IMG/VR virus record: IMGVR_UViG_3300047552_002060
Location: 20,775-84,774 of that record
DNA length: 64,000 bases
Source of the DNA: a virus
Strand: one strand, 5' to 3'
Within the stretch, counting starts at the first letter, position 1. Every line of letters begins with the position of its first letter. The translations under genes and the position numbers were made by a program. Shown piece by piece: positions 49,726 to 58,231 of the stretch. The notes beneath the pieces are model-generated. The model was not told where the DNA came from. It was given only the letters and a program-made list of their open reading frames with translations, and did no database searches.

Positions 49726-49759
49726 ATATTATCACTTTACTTGGCTGATTTTCCGAAAA
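49726..49759 (-). promoter_or_regulatory. candidate promoter: TTTTCGGAAAA and GATAATAT
   Basis: On the minus strand TTTTCGGAAAA (49759-49749) is followed after about 16 nt by GATAATAT (49733-49726), then the ATG at 49696. It is the reverse of the TTTCCGAAA box seen upstream of plus-strand genes near 13-19 kb, at the same distance from a start codon. Confidence 0.4.
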
Positions 49760-49777
49760 TGTTTCGGTTGGAGCGTA

Positions 49778-51427
49778 TTAAATTTTCCAGACTCCGTCAA
49801 TAATATTGATGAGTTGTCTTGAGCCATCCGAATAGACCAAACAATGGGTCTGAAGCCAATTACTCGCACCCTGATTATAACCTAGCTTAAGGAATGAAGA
49901 GGTTCCTACCGCAAAAGCACCGTGATGAATTCCTGGACTATGAGAGTGACCGGTCACTGATAGACCGTACGATTTTCGCATGTTCTTGATATTGCCACGA
50001 GTGCCTGATGGTCCAATATCACCATGAGCTCCAAGCTGAATACCAGCTACCTTGAAATCTTCATCTCGCTTTAACCAGCGGATATTCTTAGCCTTAAGAC
50101 CGACCTTCTCAGTAGCAAACTTAACTGGATCCTTGCCTTCCATCATTGCCTTAGCTAGATCCAATGAGAAATAGTGATTCTGAGGATCATGGGCGTATTT
50201 AGCATATTTAAGATAATCTTTAGTAAGAAACTCATCATGATTAGACTTGATAACTACAACTTCATCGACCTGCTTCGAAAACCAATCAAGATCATCTCTT
50301 AACCCAACGAACTCTTGCTCTAAAGAAGGAATGCCGTGCATAAAATGTTGAGCTTTAACAATCATATTATGCTCTTCATGATGATTAATTGATTTGCCAT
50401 TAAACGTGTCATGTAGGGCGACCTTATTAGGATTAAACTCGTCAATCATCTCTTCCGTACACTTACGCACTACAGGATCAGTCTCACCAGAATGCCAGTC
50501 GCCGCAGACTAAGACCTCGGGTGCTTCAACAGAAACCTTTCCATTTGGATAATAGCGCTTGCCAAAATGTACAAAGCTACCTTCGTCATTTAACATCTGA
50601 ATCTGAGTGTATCCATAGCTAACATCGTCAAAGATGTTTACATAGATTGCACCCATAACATGGTGCTTATCCGCAATATAAGCGGTCCGCTCAGACATGT
50701 ACATAGAAGTGACATAATTAGGAACAGTGACAGCACCAGTAGTCATCATCACATGTGGAAGCTTAGTATTAGACGTCGACTGAAGAATCATGCTCTGCTT
50801 AGGAGAAGCAAAGACGAAACTACCTTCACGCTGACCAATATCTCCTAATCCTGTCGTTGGATTGATCTGCTTAGCAGAGAGTTTAATAGTACTAATGAAG
50901 AAATTCGAATTGAGGTGTGTGTCTTCGACAACCATACATTCTTTGGCCAGTCTTGTATCAATGGTTCCATAGCCACCTTTATTATGAGCCTTGGTGTGAG
51001 CAGGATCAGAGGCGACAAGAATTAAAAGAGCAGCCTTATTCTGCTTACAGAAATTCTTTAGACTGGCATGAAACCCCTCATGGACCTCACAACCTGTAAC
51101 AGCAGTTGTGATGACGAATTTCTTGTATTGTTTCACCACTTTGTGAAGATTGCTAGAAAGATCATCTTCTTCTAGAAGATCTACGATTGCGATGTCAAAA
51201 AACTTCTCTGGGTGCTCTACGCGAGCTATCTCTTCTAGTCTACTAAGTGACGAGAAATGATGCTTAATCGAATCTTTCGTGTGGCCAAGATCTATCAACT
51301 CATCCATCTTCGGAGCACGATTCTCTTTTTCAAAGAGATCAGCAAAATCCCTTATGATACCGTTCTTCTTTTCTAAATGATTCTCTTTTTCAAGTTCAGT
51401 ACGTTGTGTTAATTTTGGTTTACTCAA
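49778..51427 (-). CDS. metallophosphoesterase-domain protein, 549 aa
   Basis: The first 250 residues are charged with an HTH-like start (IIRDFADLFEKENRAPKMDELIDL) and no known fold. From about 300 the calcineurin-like motifs appear: CGDWHSG, HDTFNG, KSNHDEF, GAHGD and TGHSHSPG. Size and order recall the T5 A1 protein, which has a comparable metallophosphatase domain and is tied to host DNA breakdown. That likeness is a suggestion, not an alignment. It lies next to the dNMP kinase gene, consistent with recycling of host DNA. Confidence 0.7.
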   Translation of the reverse strand: MSKPKLTQRTELEKENHLEKKNGIIRDFADLFEKENRAPKMDELIDLGHTKDSIKHHFSSLSRLEEIARVEHPEKFFDIAIVDLLEEDDLSSNLHKVVKQYKKFVITTAVTGCEVHEGFHASLKNFCKQNKAALLILVASDPAHTKAHNKGGYGTIDTRLAKECMVVEDTHLNSNFFISTIKLSAKQINPTTGLGDIGQREGSFVFASPKQSMILQSTSNTKLPHVMMTTGAVTVPNYVTSMYMSERTAYIADKHHVMGAIYVNIFDDVSYGYTQIQMLNDEGSFVHFGKRYYPNGKVSVEAPEVLVCGDWHSGETDPVVRKCTEEMIDEFNPNKVALHDTFNGKSINHHEEHNMIVKAQHFMHGIPSLEQEFVGLRDDLDWFSKQVDEVVVIKSNHDEFLTKDYLKYAKYAHDPQNHYFSLDLAKAMMEGKDPVKFATEKVGLKAKNIRWLKRDEDFKVAGIQLGAHGDIGPSGTRGNIKNMRKSYGLSVTGHSHSPGIHHGAFAVGTSSFLKLGYNQGASNWLQTHCLVYSDGSRQLINIIDGVWKI

Positions 51428-51428
51428 T

Positions 51429-52091
51429 TTATTCTCCTAGGCCAATGTTCCGGAGAATCTCATTGAAATTCTCATCAACGGTCTTGCCCTCTACATCAAT
51501 TATACAATGGGGGAACGCGTGAACCATCTCATCCATATTTTTAGCAACTTGAAGCATGAAAGCATTTCCTTTTGCCTCAAGCGCATCACCTGCTTTAAAT
51601 TCTTGTTTTACTTGCTTAGCGCGCTCTAAGCCCTTGACAGTATCATTTTTCAAGTAAATAACTTTATCGTATAATTCGGTCCAATCACAATCAATATTTC
51701 GACACGCCTCTACTGCGAGTTGATTTAGGAAGAAGTGCGAATTGCCACATGCTACACCATAAGCGAGACCGGAAAGAATACCGCGGTCTTGAATAATGTA
51801 GTCATATTCTTGAAGAGCTGGAAGAATAGCTCTTTCAATATGAATTGATCGAATCGCTTGACTTATAAATTCACGAGCAATCGGCGTCATTTGTGATTCA
51901 TACTGAGCATCTAACATAACACCACGAAGTTCCATTGTAAGAGGCACATGTATAGATCCAGGTTCCTTAGTATCAAATACCTTAAAACCCTTATTTCGCA
52001 GGTACTCTACTATTTTTTTACAGTGAGTCGACTTCCCTGATCCCTCGGTCCCTTCGAGCACGTAATACCTTGCTTTTCTTGCCTTTTCCAT
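51429..52091 (-). CDS. thymidylate (dNMP) kinase
   Basis: P-loop GTEGSGKST (14-22), DTKEPGS (near 41), the DRGILSGLAYG block (about 101-111) and an LID-like basic region (RAKQVKQEFKAGD) identify a TMK-family kinase of normal size. It would phosphorylate dTMP, or a modified dNMP, on the way to dNTPs. It is co-transcribed with the phosphoesterase gene. Confidence 0.87.
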   Translation of the reverse strand: MEKARKARYYVLEGTEGSGKSTHCKKIVEYLRNKGFKVFDTKEPGSIHVPLTMELRGVMLDAQYESQMTPIAREFISQAIRSIHIERAILPALQEYDYIIQDRGILSGLAYGVACGNSHFFLNQLAVEACRNIDCDWTELYDKVIYLKNDTVKGLERAKQVKQEFKAGDALEAKGNAFMLQVAKNMDEMVHAFPHCIIDVEGKTVDENFNEILRNIGLGE

Positions 52092-52106
52092 TTTATTATA
52101 ATTCCT

Positions 52107-52436
52107 CTAGTAAGTAGGTGTTGTATTAGATGTAATAGTCACAGTGTATACGGGTGATCCACATACTGTACAAACTGCCAAGCCATTAGCATCTGGCATA
52201 CCAGCAGTACAATGATGATTACTAGAAACTACTGGTGAATACTTCGGCGTATAAGGTGCTGGAATCGCTCCGTACTTGTTGATTCCGAACGGATCATCCT
52301 GTAGACGCTGAATAGTCTCTTCAGCTTGCTGAAGTTTCTTCTCAAGCTCGTCTAACAACAACTTATGAGCAAAACTCTGATTTTCCAGAGCTTCTATTTT
52401 TTTTATCAAATCTTTTACATTGGTCTTTCGTGCCAT
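52107..52436 (-). CDS. small coiled-coil protein with zinc site, 109 aa
   Basis: N-terminal coiled coil (KDLIKKIEALENQ, then ELEKKLQQAEETIQRLQ), Pro/Tyr linker, and a C-terminal HHC...CTVCG metal site. Start next to an AGAGGAA ribosome-binding site and 10 nt downstream of a TATAAT. Confidence 0.62.
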   Translation of the reverse strand: MARKTNVKDLIKKIEALENQSFAHKLLLDELEKKLQQAEETIQRLQDDPFGINKYGAIPAPYTPKYSPVVSSNHHCTAGMPDANGLAVCTVCGSPVYTVTITSNTTPTY

Positions 52437-52461
52437 TTCCTCTAAATTATACCAATAATTA

Positions 52462-52494
52462 AACGACCACCAAGAGGGAGGATTGGTGGTCGTT
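52462..52494 (-). terminator. intrinsic terminator hairpin
   Basis: AACGACCACCA (52462-52472) pairs perfectly over 11 bp with TGGTGGTCGTT (52484-52494) round an 11-nt loop. On the minus strand TTTAATTATT follows. It ends the transcript of the gene at 52679, and the 180 nt between holds nothing else I can support. Confidence 0.7.
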
Positions 52495-52678
52495 CTAGTT
52501 GAATTCTATTTTATAGATCTACAATTATCTACGGCTCTTCATAACAAAATTAATTATTACGGTACCCTGATAATAATTGGAGCAAAGTTGCCACCTTCGC
52601 AATCAACTATTCATTATTGCATTAAGACTAATCCATATCTACACGGCTTTTTCTTGTGTAGGTGTGGGAGTTGAGGTC

Positions 52679-53347
52679 TTAGGTTACCACAGGGGTTGTT
52701 CGTGAAACCTGTGCCAGTTGAAGCTTGAGGAGGGTTGCCTCTGCTTTCGCGTCGACAAGCTCTCGGTCGGCTCGACGACCATCAATCGCGTTCATGAGAG
52801 CGCGTGTTTCATCGCCTTCCTTGCTAACAAGACTCTTGATTTCACAGCAACATTCAGCCATTGCAGCAGCTAGTGTTGCATGGTTGGTGGCTGCGTCATA
52901 ACGTGCATCTTTGAAGCCAGACACTTGACTCTGAAGAATGCTAGCAGTAAGGGTTGCCGCATCAAATCGGCCATCCTTGAAGCCGGTAATCAACATGTTC
53001 TGGGTGTTGGCGAAGTTGCTCGCATTGGCATTGGCAACGGCCGCAGCGGTGCGCTCAGTAGCAAGTTGACCAGCCGCACCAATCTTCTCAATAGCTAGCG
53101 CAGTAGCAGCGCCAGTTTTTTCTGTGGCTAATTCAGCACTGCGGCCATTCTTCTCTACGGATACGACAGTATTGCCAATCTGCTCAAGAACGGCATCAAG
53201 CGATTCAGCGATTGCATCCTTAAGACGCTCAGCTGGACGGTATGGCTGATCTTCATTAAAACCATAACCTTGACGGTCATGGCGGTTGTGATGATTATCC
53301 TGCTCTACTAAAACACTCTTATTTTCTGGGGGAATTACTGTAACCAT
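52679..53347 (-). CDS. helical repeat protein, 222 aa
   Basis: Ala-rich helical repeats of EK.GAA..LA.E(K/R) type (about 65-110), then two copies of SGFKDARYDAAT-like segments (GFKDGRFDAAT, GFKDARYDAAT). Family members occur as minor virion or assembly proteins in other phages, but I cannot name one. It is alone on its transcript, with a hairpin leader and a strong terminator, suggesting high expression. Confidence 0.62.
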   Translation of the reverse strand: MVTVIPPENKSVLVEQDNHHNRHDRQGYGFNEDQPYRPAERLKDAIAESLDAVLEQIGNTVVSVEKNGRSAELATEKTGAATALAIEKIGAAGQLATERTAAAVANANASNFANTQNMLITGFKDGRFDAATLTASILQSQVSGFKDARYDAATNHATLAAAMAECCCEIKSLVSKEGDETRALMNAIDGRRADRELVDAKAEATLLKLQLAQVSRTTPVVT

Positions 53348-53365
53348 AATATGTATGTACCTTAG

Positions 53366-53384
53366 GGCACAATTTTATTGTGCC
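53366..53384 (-). promoter_or_regulatory. hairpin in the leader of the 52679 gene
   Basis: GGCACAAT-TTT-ATTGTGCC forms an 8-bp stem with a 3-nt loop, about 20 nt upstream of the start codon. It could protect the mRNA or bind a regulator. The rest of the gap up to 53565 is AT-rich with no supported gene. Confidence 0.45.
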
Positions 53385-53565
53385 ACATTGAATGTAATAC
53401 TGCATAAAGCAATTACACAAGTAAGTTATGTACTAAAACTTATATATAATGACTGTACGAAATTAAAAAATAATCTCAACAAACTTGACTTTACTGCCGG
53501 CCAAGTTCAGCGAGTATTACATTCTTTATTATATCATGTTCGTGAGCACTACATGTAAAAATAAA

Positions 53566-54156
53566 TTAAAAACCATAATCCGGATCTGCTATTTCCACTT
53601 CTGGTGGTGCCGGAACAAAGTTAACCACCTCATTCTCTTTCAAGAAATCATTTTTCCAAGATGGAACACCATCTAAGATCATGGAAATTATTTGACTAGA
53701 AGATAGGTTTTTACCATTTGTCCAATAACAAAAAAGATAAGTACCTTTGCTAGATTCAACAAAACGATAAAAAGACTTTAAGTCAAATAGAGGTTTCTTA
53801 TTGAGAGGATTTGCAATAGCCTGATCAGCTAATCGACGACAATCAAGATCTAGATCAGTATTAGCAATTTCAGTCATTCGAAGTAGAACTTGTCCATCCA
53901 TGGGCATGTTTGAAAGTGCTTCTTTAGCTGTCCATGCTTCACTTAGATCATCTGACCGACTTAATTCAATCAAAGCTTCAATCTTCATTACTTTTCTTAG
54001 GACGTAGAGTCGAGTCGCTTTTGCCTTGAGCTCAAATAACTTGTCAAAATTGAATGACGTCTCATAATGAGGCACATGCATCTTCTGCTTCAACTGCTTA
54101 ATCTCTGCTTCCACTTCACGAACTTCTTTAATCCACTTCTGTTTGTTTAGTTTCAT
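53566..54156 (-). CDS. hypothetical helical protein, 196 aa
   Basis: An N-terminal coiled coil (KEVREVEAEIKQLKQKM), helical middle (SEAWTAKEALSNMPMDGQVLLRM resembles a HEAT-like pair) and a beta-containing end. GGAGAAGG ribosome-binding site. No family recognised. Confidence 0.65.
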   Translation of the reverse strand: MKLNKQKWIKEVREVEAEIKQLKQKMHVPHYETSFNFDKLFELKAKATRLYVLRKVMKIEALIELSRSDDLSEAWTAKEALSNMPMDGQVLLRMTEIANTDLDLDCRRLADQAIANPLNKKPLFDLKSFYRFVESSKGTYLFCYWTNGKNLSSSQIISMILDGVPSWKNDFLKENEVVNFVPAPPEVEIADPDYGF

Positions 54157-54166
54157 AATCCTTCTC

Positions 54167-54457
54167 CTATTTGTATAGAGGTAAATTAGAGAGCAGCTTA
54201 CGGATCTTCTCTCTAGGTTGCGGCTTAATTCCGATAGCCATTAAGGCTCCGCAATACGGTTCGTCTGGCTCACGAATTGATGAAATTTCTATACCAGCGC
54301 GCAATAGCTTATCTTCAACAGAGAGAAGAGTTTTCTCATCTGGAACTGATAAAACAATAGCGTGTGTATTTGGTGGAACAGAAATATTTTGTGCGCTTTC
54401 ACCAGCCGCATGGACTAACTGAGCGAGTATAGTCCCAAAAAGGAGATCTTTTCTCAC
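54167..54457 (-). CDS. peptidyl-tRNA hydrolase II (PTH2)-like protein
   Basis: A 96-residue version of the PTH2 fold: MRKDLLFGTILAQLVHAAGE (first strand and helix with the Gln/His region), THAIVLSVPDEKTLL, AGIEISSIREPDEPY and a GALMAIGIKP-type end. PTH2 releases peptides from stalled peptidyl-tRNA. Neighbours include a tRNA and peptide deformylase, so a translation-support cluster is likely. The active site is only partly conserved as far as I can judge. Confidence 0.72.
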   Translation of the reverse strand: MRKDLLFGTILAQLVHAAGESAQNISVPPNTHAIVLSVPDEKTLLSVEDKLLRAGIEISSIREPDEPYCGALMAIGIKPQPREKIRKLLSNLPLYK

Positions 54458-54623
54458 TATACAATAGTGGTAAAGAATCTCAACCTTATCTACTTCTATG
54501 CCGCGAGCTTGGTTATCGCTGCAGGTGCTCGTACGAATTCATAATAAGATTATACCACAGTGAATAATTTTAGTTTATAAAGAATATATCGAAACCGCAT
54601 CATTCTATGTTTATTAGACATTT

Positions 54624-54776
54624 TTACTTAAAATTCCGCGATAATTGCTGCCAATAAATCATCTTAAGCCAATTATCATTCATATTAGCTGAATTCTCAT
54701 TCAACCCCAGTTTCCAAAGTAACCAAAAGAAATCTTGAATAATAAGACGATCACTCCATTTCCACCAAATTTTCAT
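54624..54776 (-). CDS. tiny aromatic-rich protein, 50 aa (family member)
   Basis: The ATG at 54776 gives MKIWWKWSDRLIIQDFFWLLWKLGLNENSANMNDNW as its main part, here described in pieces: WWKWSD, FFWLLWKLGL, then NWLKMIYWQQLSRNF. It is the only minus-strand member of the helix-LKL(G) family and lies directly downstream of a tRNA gene. Confidence 0.5.
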   Translation of the reverse strand: MKIWWKWSDRLIIQDFFWLLWKLGLNENSANMNDNWLKMIYWQQLSRNFK

Positions 54777-54778
54777 AA

Positions 54779-54852
54779 AGACTCCTACGGGAGTTGAACC
54801 CGCAACCCTTCGCATGAGCGATGCGAATGCTCTACCGTTGAGCTAAGGAGCC
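54779..54852 (-). tRNA. tRNA with 9-nt anticodon loop, isotype uncertain
   Basis: Acceptor GGCTCCT/AGGAGTC with one G-U pair, U8-A9, D stem GCTC/GAGC with GG, T arm GCGGG TTCAACT CCCGT. The anticodon stem TTCGC/GCGAA encloses nine bases, ATCGCTCAT. If an extra T-A or A-T pair closes the loop, GCT (Ser) sits at the centre, but the short variable region does not fit Ser. It overlaps the end of the deformylase gene by 10 nt. Confidence 0.75.
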
Positions 54853-55271
54853 TTATCGCTTAAGAGAATACCATCCAGATGCTCTATTTCATGCTGGAGC
54901 ATCTGTGCTCTCAATCCACTAGTATTCAGAGTGAGTTTATTCCCATCTACATCCTGATATGAAATTGTTATCTTTGAGAAGCGCATCACGTCTTCGTAGA
55001 TACCAGGAAATGAGAGGCATCCTTCTATCATCATTTTCTTTGTACCTCCGATTCGTTCTATCTTAGGATTGATATAGATCTCTCGCTCATTGCCAACGTC
55101 AGCGACAATAATGCGAAGAGGAATACCGATTTGGATAGCAGAAAGACCAACACCTTTATGTTGGTACATCACTGCAAACATGTTGTGGATAGTAATGGAA
55201 AGATTAGAATCAGTAAAGTCGACTTCTGATGATTTTTGGTGGAGTACAGGATCAGGATATAAGCGGAGCAT
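54843..55271 (-). CDS. def: peptide deformylase
   Basis: All three metallo-deformylase motifs: GVGLSAIQ (40-47), EGCLS with Cys85 as metal ligand, and QHEIEH (126-131, HExxH). It removes the formyl group from new proteins. At 142 residues it is slightly short, as in other phage deformylases. The gene starts inside the end of the composite nuclease gene and ends in the tRNA. Confidence 0.92.
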   Translation of the reverse strand: MLRLYPDPVLHQKSSEVDFTDSNLSITIHNMFAVMYQHKGVGLSAIQIGIPLRIIVADVGNEREIYINPKIERIGGTKKMMIEGCLSFPGIYEDVMRFSKITISYQDVDGNKLTLNTSGLRAQMLQHEIEHLDGILLSDKAP

Positions 55272-56658
55272 CGAGTAATTGACTCTTAAGATAATTTAGT
55301 ACTTCTTGAGAAGTACCAGAGAATTGACCATATTTTTTACTGCGAGAATCTATAGCAATTATTCTACGAGTTAAAGATTCAGTCCACTCACCACCTCGAC
55401 CGATTAGACGTTCCTTTAGAGTTTCTTCTTTCTCTATGATAAAAAGAGGAATTAGGTTAAACTCATGTGAATATCTCTTTATAAAAGTTGAAATCTTAAA
55501 TGTTGGATCATAGAGGGAAATTGCAGTATTGCGAAGCAATGTCAGTCGCTCTTCGTCATTTTTAGTGTCATCATAACTAATATAATTGATCTTATCCTTA
55601 AGTTGCTCACATATCCAACTCTTCCCCGCGCCGGGGACTCCGCAGACTAAGTAAACAGTCGGTAGTTCTTTACTTAAATCTAACCCAAGGTCAATAAGAC
55701 TTTCTTTATATAAGATTTTCCATTTTAAGTTAGGATACTCGGTCTTAAATAAAGCATATTTATCACTTTGGTCCTCAGATAGAAACCCTTTTATCTCTAT
55801 ATACTCATCTGTGGCTGGAAGATAAAAGTCAGCTACATAGCTCTTATTATTGGATAATTGAAATGCCTTTGGTTCATAGAAAAAATCTATTTTGTTATTC
55901 TTTAAATACTCTGCGTACTTCTTTTCCCAAGAAGAGCGCATAACCACGAATCCGTCATTAGGAGTTAGACATGTCATCCGTTTACCATTACCGTGGCTAC
56001 TTCTAGTGCCACTTAAAATCTGATCTATGGCCGTTTGAGACATCTTTAATTTCGTTTCTTCTGAATGATGTTGGCCAATTCTAGCCTCGTTACAATCACG
56101 AAGAGTTATATTGGCGGTTGTAAGAATCTTCTGAATTGAACTAGAAGTCGCTCCAAGTTCTTCTTTTAAGACTCTTACAGCTTTCCCAGCCGTATATTGC
56201 TCAATTATATAGTCTTCTTTGCCTACTATATTAGGATTTGGTCTACGGTGTTCTTTGCCTTGTATAGTTCGATTGTGACGCGCTTCTTTTAAAGAACGAA
56301 TAGGTATTTGAAATTTCTCCAAAGCCTTTTTAACAGCAGATCTATTCTTTAATCCAGCTTCATCAGCAATATTTCTTGTAGAAGCACCTTCTAAAATGTA
56401 ACGTTTATATAACCACTCTTTATCTAATAAAAAAGTTTTAGCTTTTTCCACATTTGGAACATAACCTTTTTGCTTAGCGGTAAGTGTTTTTGCTTCTCCT
56501 GCCGATCGTTGGGGAAAACCGTAACGTTTTATATATTTAGATACTATTGCTTTTGTAACTCCAATCTCTTTAGCAATGGTGCTCATACTTTTTTGTTGTG
56601 TTACGTATTCGTTTGCTAACCACTCTTTATCTAATAGTTTTTCATTTGGTGTGTACAT
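55252..56658 (-). CDS. composite protein: HTH repeats, NUMOD-like, PD-(D/E)XK nuclease and P-loop kinase-like domain
   Basis: I use the ATG at 56658. Two to three helix-turn-helix segments (about 10-50, 80-120, 145-185), each beginning LLDKEWL or similar, are followed by HHSEETKLKMSQTAI (NUMOD3-like). A nuclease core follows with ADFYLP (Asp277) and EIKG (Glu288, Lys290), spaced as in PD-(D/E)XK homing nucleases. From 336 a P-loop GVPGAGKS (340-347) opens a kinase-like domain. It looks like a homing endonuclease fused to or inserted in a nucleotide- or polynucleotide-kinase gene. Confidence 0.75.
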   Translation of the reverse strand: MYTPNEKLLDKEWLANEYVTQQKSMSTIAKEIGVTKAIVSKYIKRYGFPQRSAGEAKTLTAKQKGYVPNVEKAKTFLLDKEWLYKRYILEGASTRNIADEAGLKNRSAVKKALEKFQIPIRSLKEARHNRTIQGKEHRRPNPNIVGKEDYIIEQYTAGKAVRVLKEELGATSSSIQKILTTANITLRDCNEARIGQHHSEETKLKMSQTAIDQILSGTRSSHGNGKRMTCLTPNDGFVVMRSSWEKKYAEYLKNNKIDFFYEPKAFQLSNNKSYVADFYLPATDEYIEIKGFLSEDQSDKYALFKTEYPNLKWKILYKESLIDLGLDLSKELPTVYLVCGVPGAGKSWICEQLKDKINYISYDDTKNDEERLTLLRNTAISLYDPTFKISTFIKRYSHEFNLIPLFIIEKEETLKERLIGRGGEWTESLTRRIIAIDSRSKKYGQFSGTSQEVLNYLKSQLLDAPLIS

Positions 56659-56711
56659 ACAAATATTATACCAAAGAATTTGTATGGAACTAATAAATGA
56701 AAGATAATAAA

Positions 56712-56740
56712 GAAGGCTAGGTTTTAATAACCTAGCCTTC
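56712..56740 (-). terminator. intrinsic terminator after the major capsid gene
   Basis: GAAGGCTAGGTT (56712-56723) pairs with AACCTAGCCTTC (56729-56740), a perfect 12-bp stem with a 5-nt loop, followed on the minus strand by TTTATTATC. The gap here is under 130 nt. Confidence 0.75.
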
Positions 56741-56767
56741 AATAACTACTTGATTTTATTAATTAAT

Positions 56768-58213
56768 TTACTTGCCTACGTTCTTGAAGAAGCAATTAAA
56801 TCTTGGTGTATACACAAAGAGGGCGCCATAAAGGACTACGGCGAACTCGAGCGCGGTTGTAACAATCGCGAAGTTGATCTTGCTTAGAGGAGCTAGCTGC
56901 TTGAACCGCATGTTCTCTGCGCTCATGTCGAGTAGGAATGCCTCGCCGAGACCAGGGAGCTTCGCACCTGCGCAGATGTAGTTACCTGCGCCGACGTTCG
57001 CCCAGTTACCTGCGAACTTCTCGGTACCAGCCGCACCACCTGGTGCGCTAACATAAAGCTTCCAGCTCTTCACACCAGCAGGAACGCTGCTGATCGCGCA
57101 CTGAATGTTCTGACCAAGGGTTAGAGTAACAGCCGCTGAAGCGACAGGCGCTGACTCACCGGAGTCATTAACCGCAGTGACCTTGACCTGGTAAGTACCA
57201 GCCGCGAAGGTTGAACCTGAACCAGTCGCAGTAGCAGTTACCGCAAAAGTTGAAGCAGGAGCTGCTGTGCCGCTTGCCTGCGCGCGCACGCCAGTGCGAG
57301 GACGTAGGAAGAGGTTAGGCTTGAGATCGATCGCGCCAGCAGTGGTCTGAATCTTCGAGACGTCGTAGCCAACAGTCTGTGAAGCAAGACCGGGAGCTGA
57401 ACGGAACTGAGGATAGAACTGCCTAACGAACGCTGAGATCGCTGCGGGCTCTGCGTGTAGCTCGCTGGGTGAACCGAAGTTCTCGAGAGCAATAACTGCT
57501 AGTGCCTCGACATCATCCTGGGCCATAACCGCGCCAGCAAGATCCTGACCGATTGAGCTGGTCGTACCATACCCGTTAAAGTCGCCAGAGATCATCTGCG
57601 CGTCGGTGTCGCCCTTTAGGAGCTGCTTTAGGAGACCGGACATCGCGATTGAGCTTGAGGGAAGATCAGCATCAGCACCAGTCATAGCACCAGTCGTCTG
57701 GTTCTGATAGTGTGCATGACCCCAGTATAGCTCGCGCTCAACATTCTTTAGAAGGTGCATAGTACCCTCTTTCGCCTGCTGCGCAACGATATCACCGACA
57801 GTGACACGAACAAGTGTCATCTGATGTGATACGCGTCGACGGGTGCCGAAGAATACGATCTTCTGCCCGTCACGTACGTAGGTCGAATCTTCCTCTTGGG
57901 GCGCACCACCCTCACCGATATAAGGAGCTGAGTCGCTGCCGTACGAAATTAGACGATTGTACTGCTCGAACAAGTTGTAAGCCTTATCAACGCTAACCGC
58001 GGGCCACATCTTGAGGTTCTTCATGTCAAACGTAACGCTCTTTAGAGTCGTCTCGAGTGATTCAGCCTGGAGGACGCCACCATAGGTGAGGTCGGTAGGC
58101 TTACCAGCACCGCCGTAACCTGCAGTGATGGCCTTGTTAAGTGCCTCGACTTCAGCCGCTGTGACGAGACCGGACTCGAGACCCTGTAATACTTGGTTAA
58201 TTGTGTCGTTCAT
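56768..58213 (-). CDS. major capsid protein
   Basis: A 481-residue protein directly downstream of the scaffold gene, strongly terminated and with the regular codon use of a highly expressed gene. It contains a long N-terminal arm, an RRRVSHQMTLVRV segment, and an inserted Ig/fibronectin-like domain at about 325-395 (AGTYQVKVTAVNDSGESAPVAS) that should stick out from the capsid. The HK97-type fold is inferred from position, length and layout. Its N-terminal AITAGYGGAGKPTD is echoed in the polyprotein at 59542. Confidence 0.8.
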   Translation of the reverse strand: MNDTINQVLQGLESGLVTAAEVEALNKAITAGYGGAGKPTDLTYGGVLQAESLETTLKSVTFDMKNLKMWPAVSVDKAYNLFEQYNRLISYGSDSAPYIGEGGAPQEEDSTYVRDGQKIVFFGTRRRVSHQMTLVRVTVGDIVAQQAKEGTMHLLKNVERELYWGHAHYQNQTTGAMTGADADLPSSSIAMSGLLKQLLKGDTDAQMISGDFNGYGTTSSIGQDLAGAVMAQDDVEALAVIALENFGSPSELHAEPAAISAFVRQFYPQFRSAPGLASQTVGYDVSKIQTTAGAIDLKPNLFLRPRTGVRAQASGTAAPASTFAVTATATGSGSTFAAGTYQVKVTAVNDSGESAPVASAAVTLTLGQNIQCAISSVPAGVKSWKLYVSAPGGAAGTEKFAGNWANVGAGNYICAGAKLPGLGEAFLLDMSAENMRFKQLAPLSKINFAIVTTALEFAVVLYGALFVYTPRFNCFFKNVGK

Positions 58214-58231
58214 TTTTCTTATCTCCTTAAA

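Noticed and set aside
53355-53558. Plus-strand open frame in the gap upstream of the 52679 gene
   Set aside because: No ribosome-binding site; the gap is better explained as a minus-strand leader and promoter region.
12171-56670. GGTATAAT upstream of several minus-strand genes as a common late promoter
   Set aside because: Copies near 12176, 52451, 54554 and 56670 lie at very different distances from start codons (from about 4 to over 90 nt), and AT-rich DNA gives many chance TATAAT hits.
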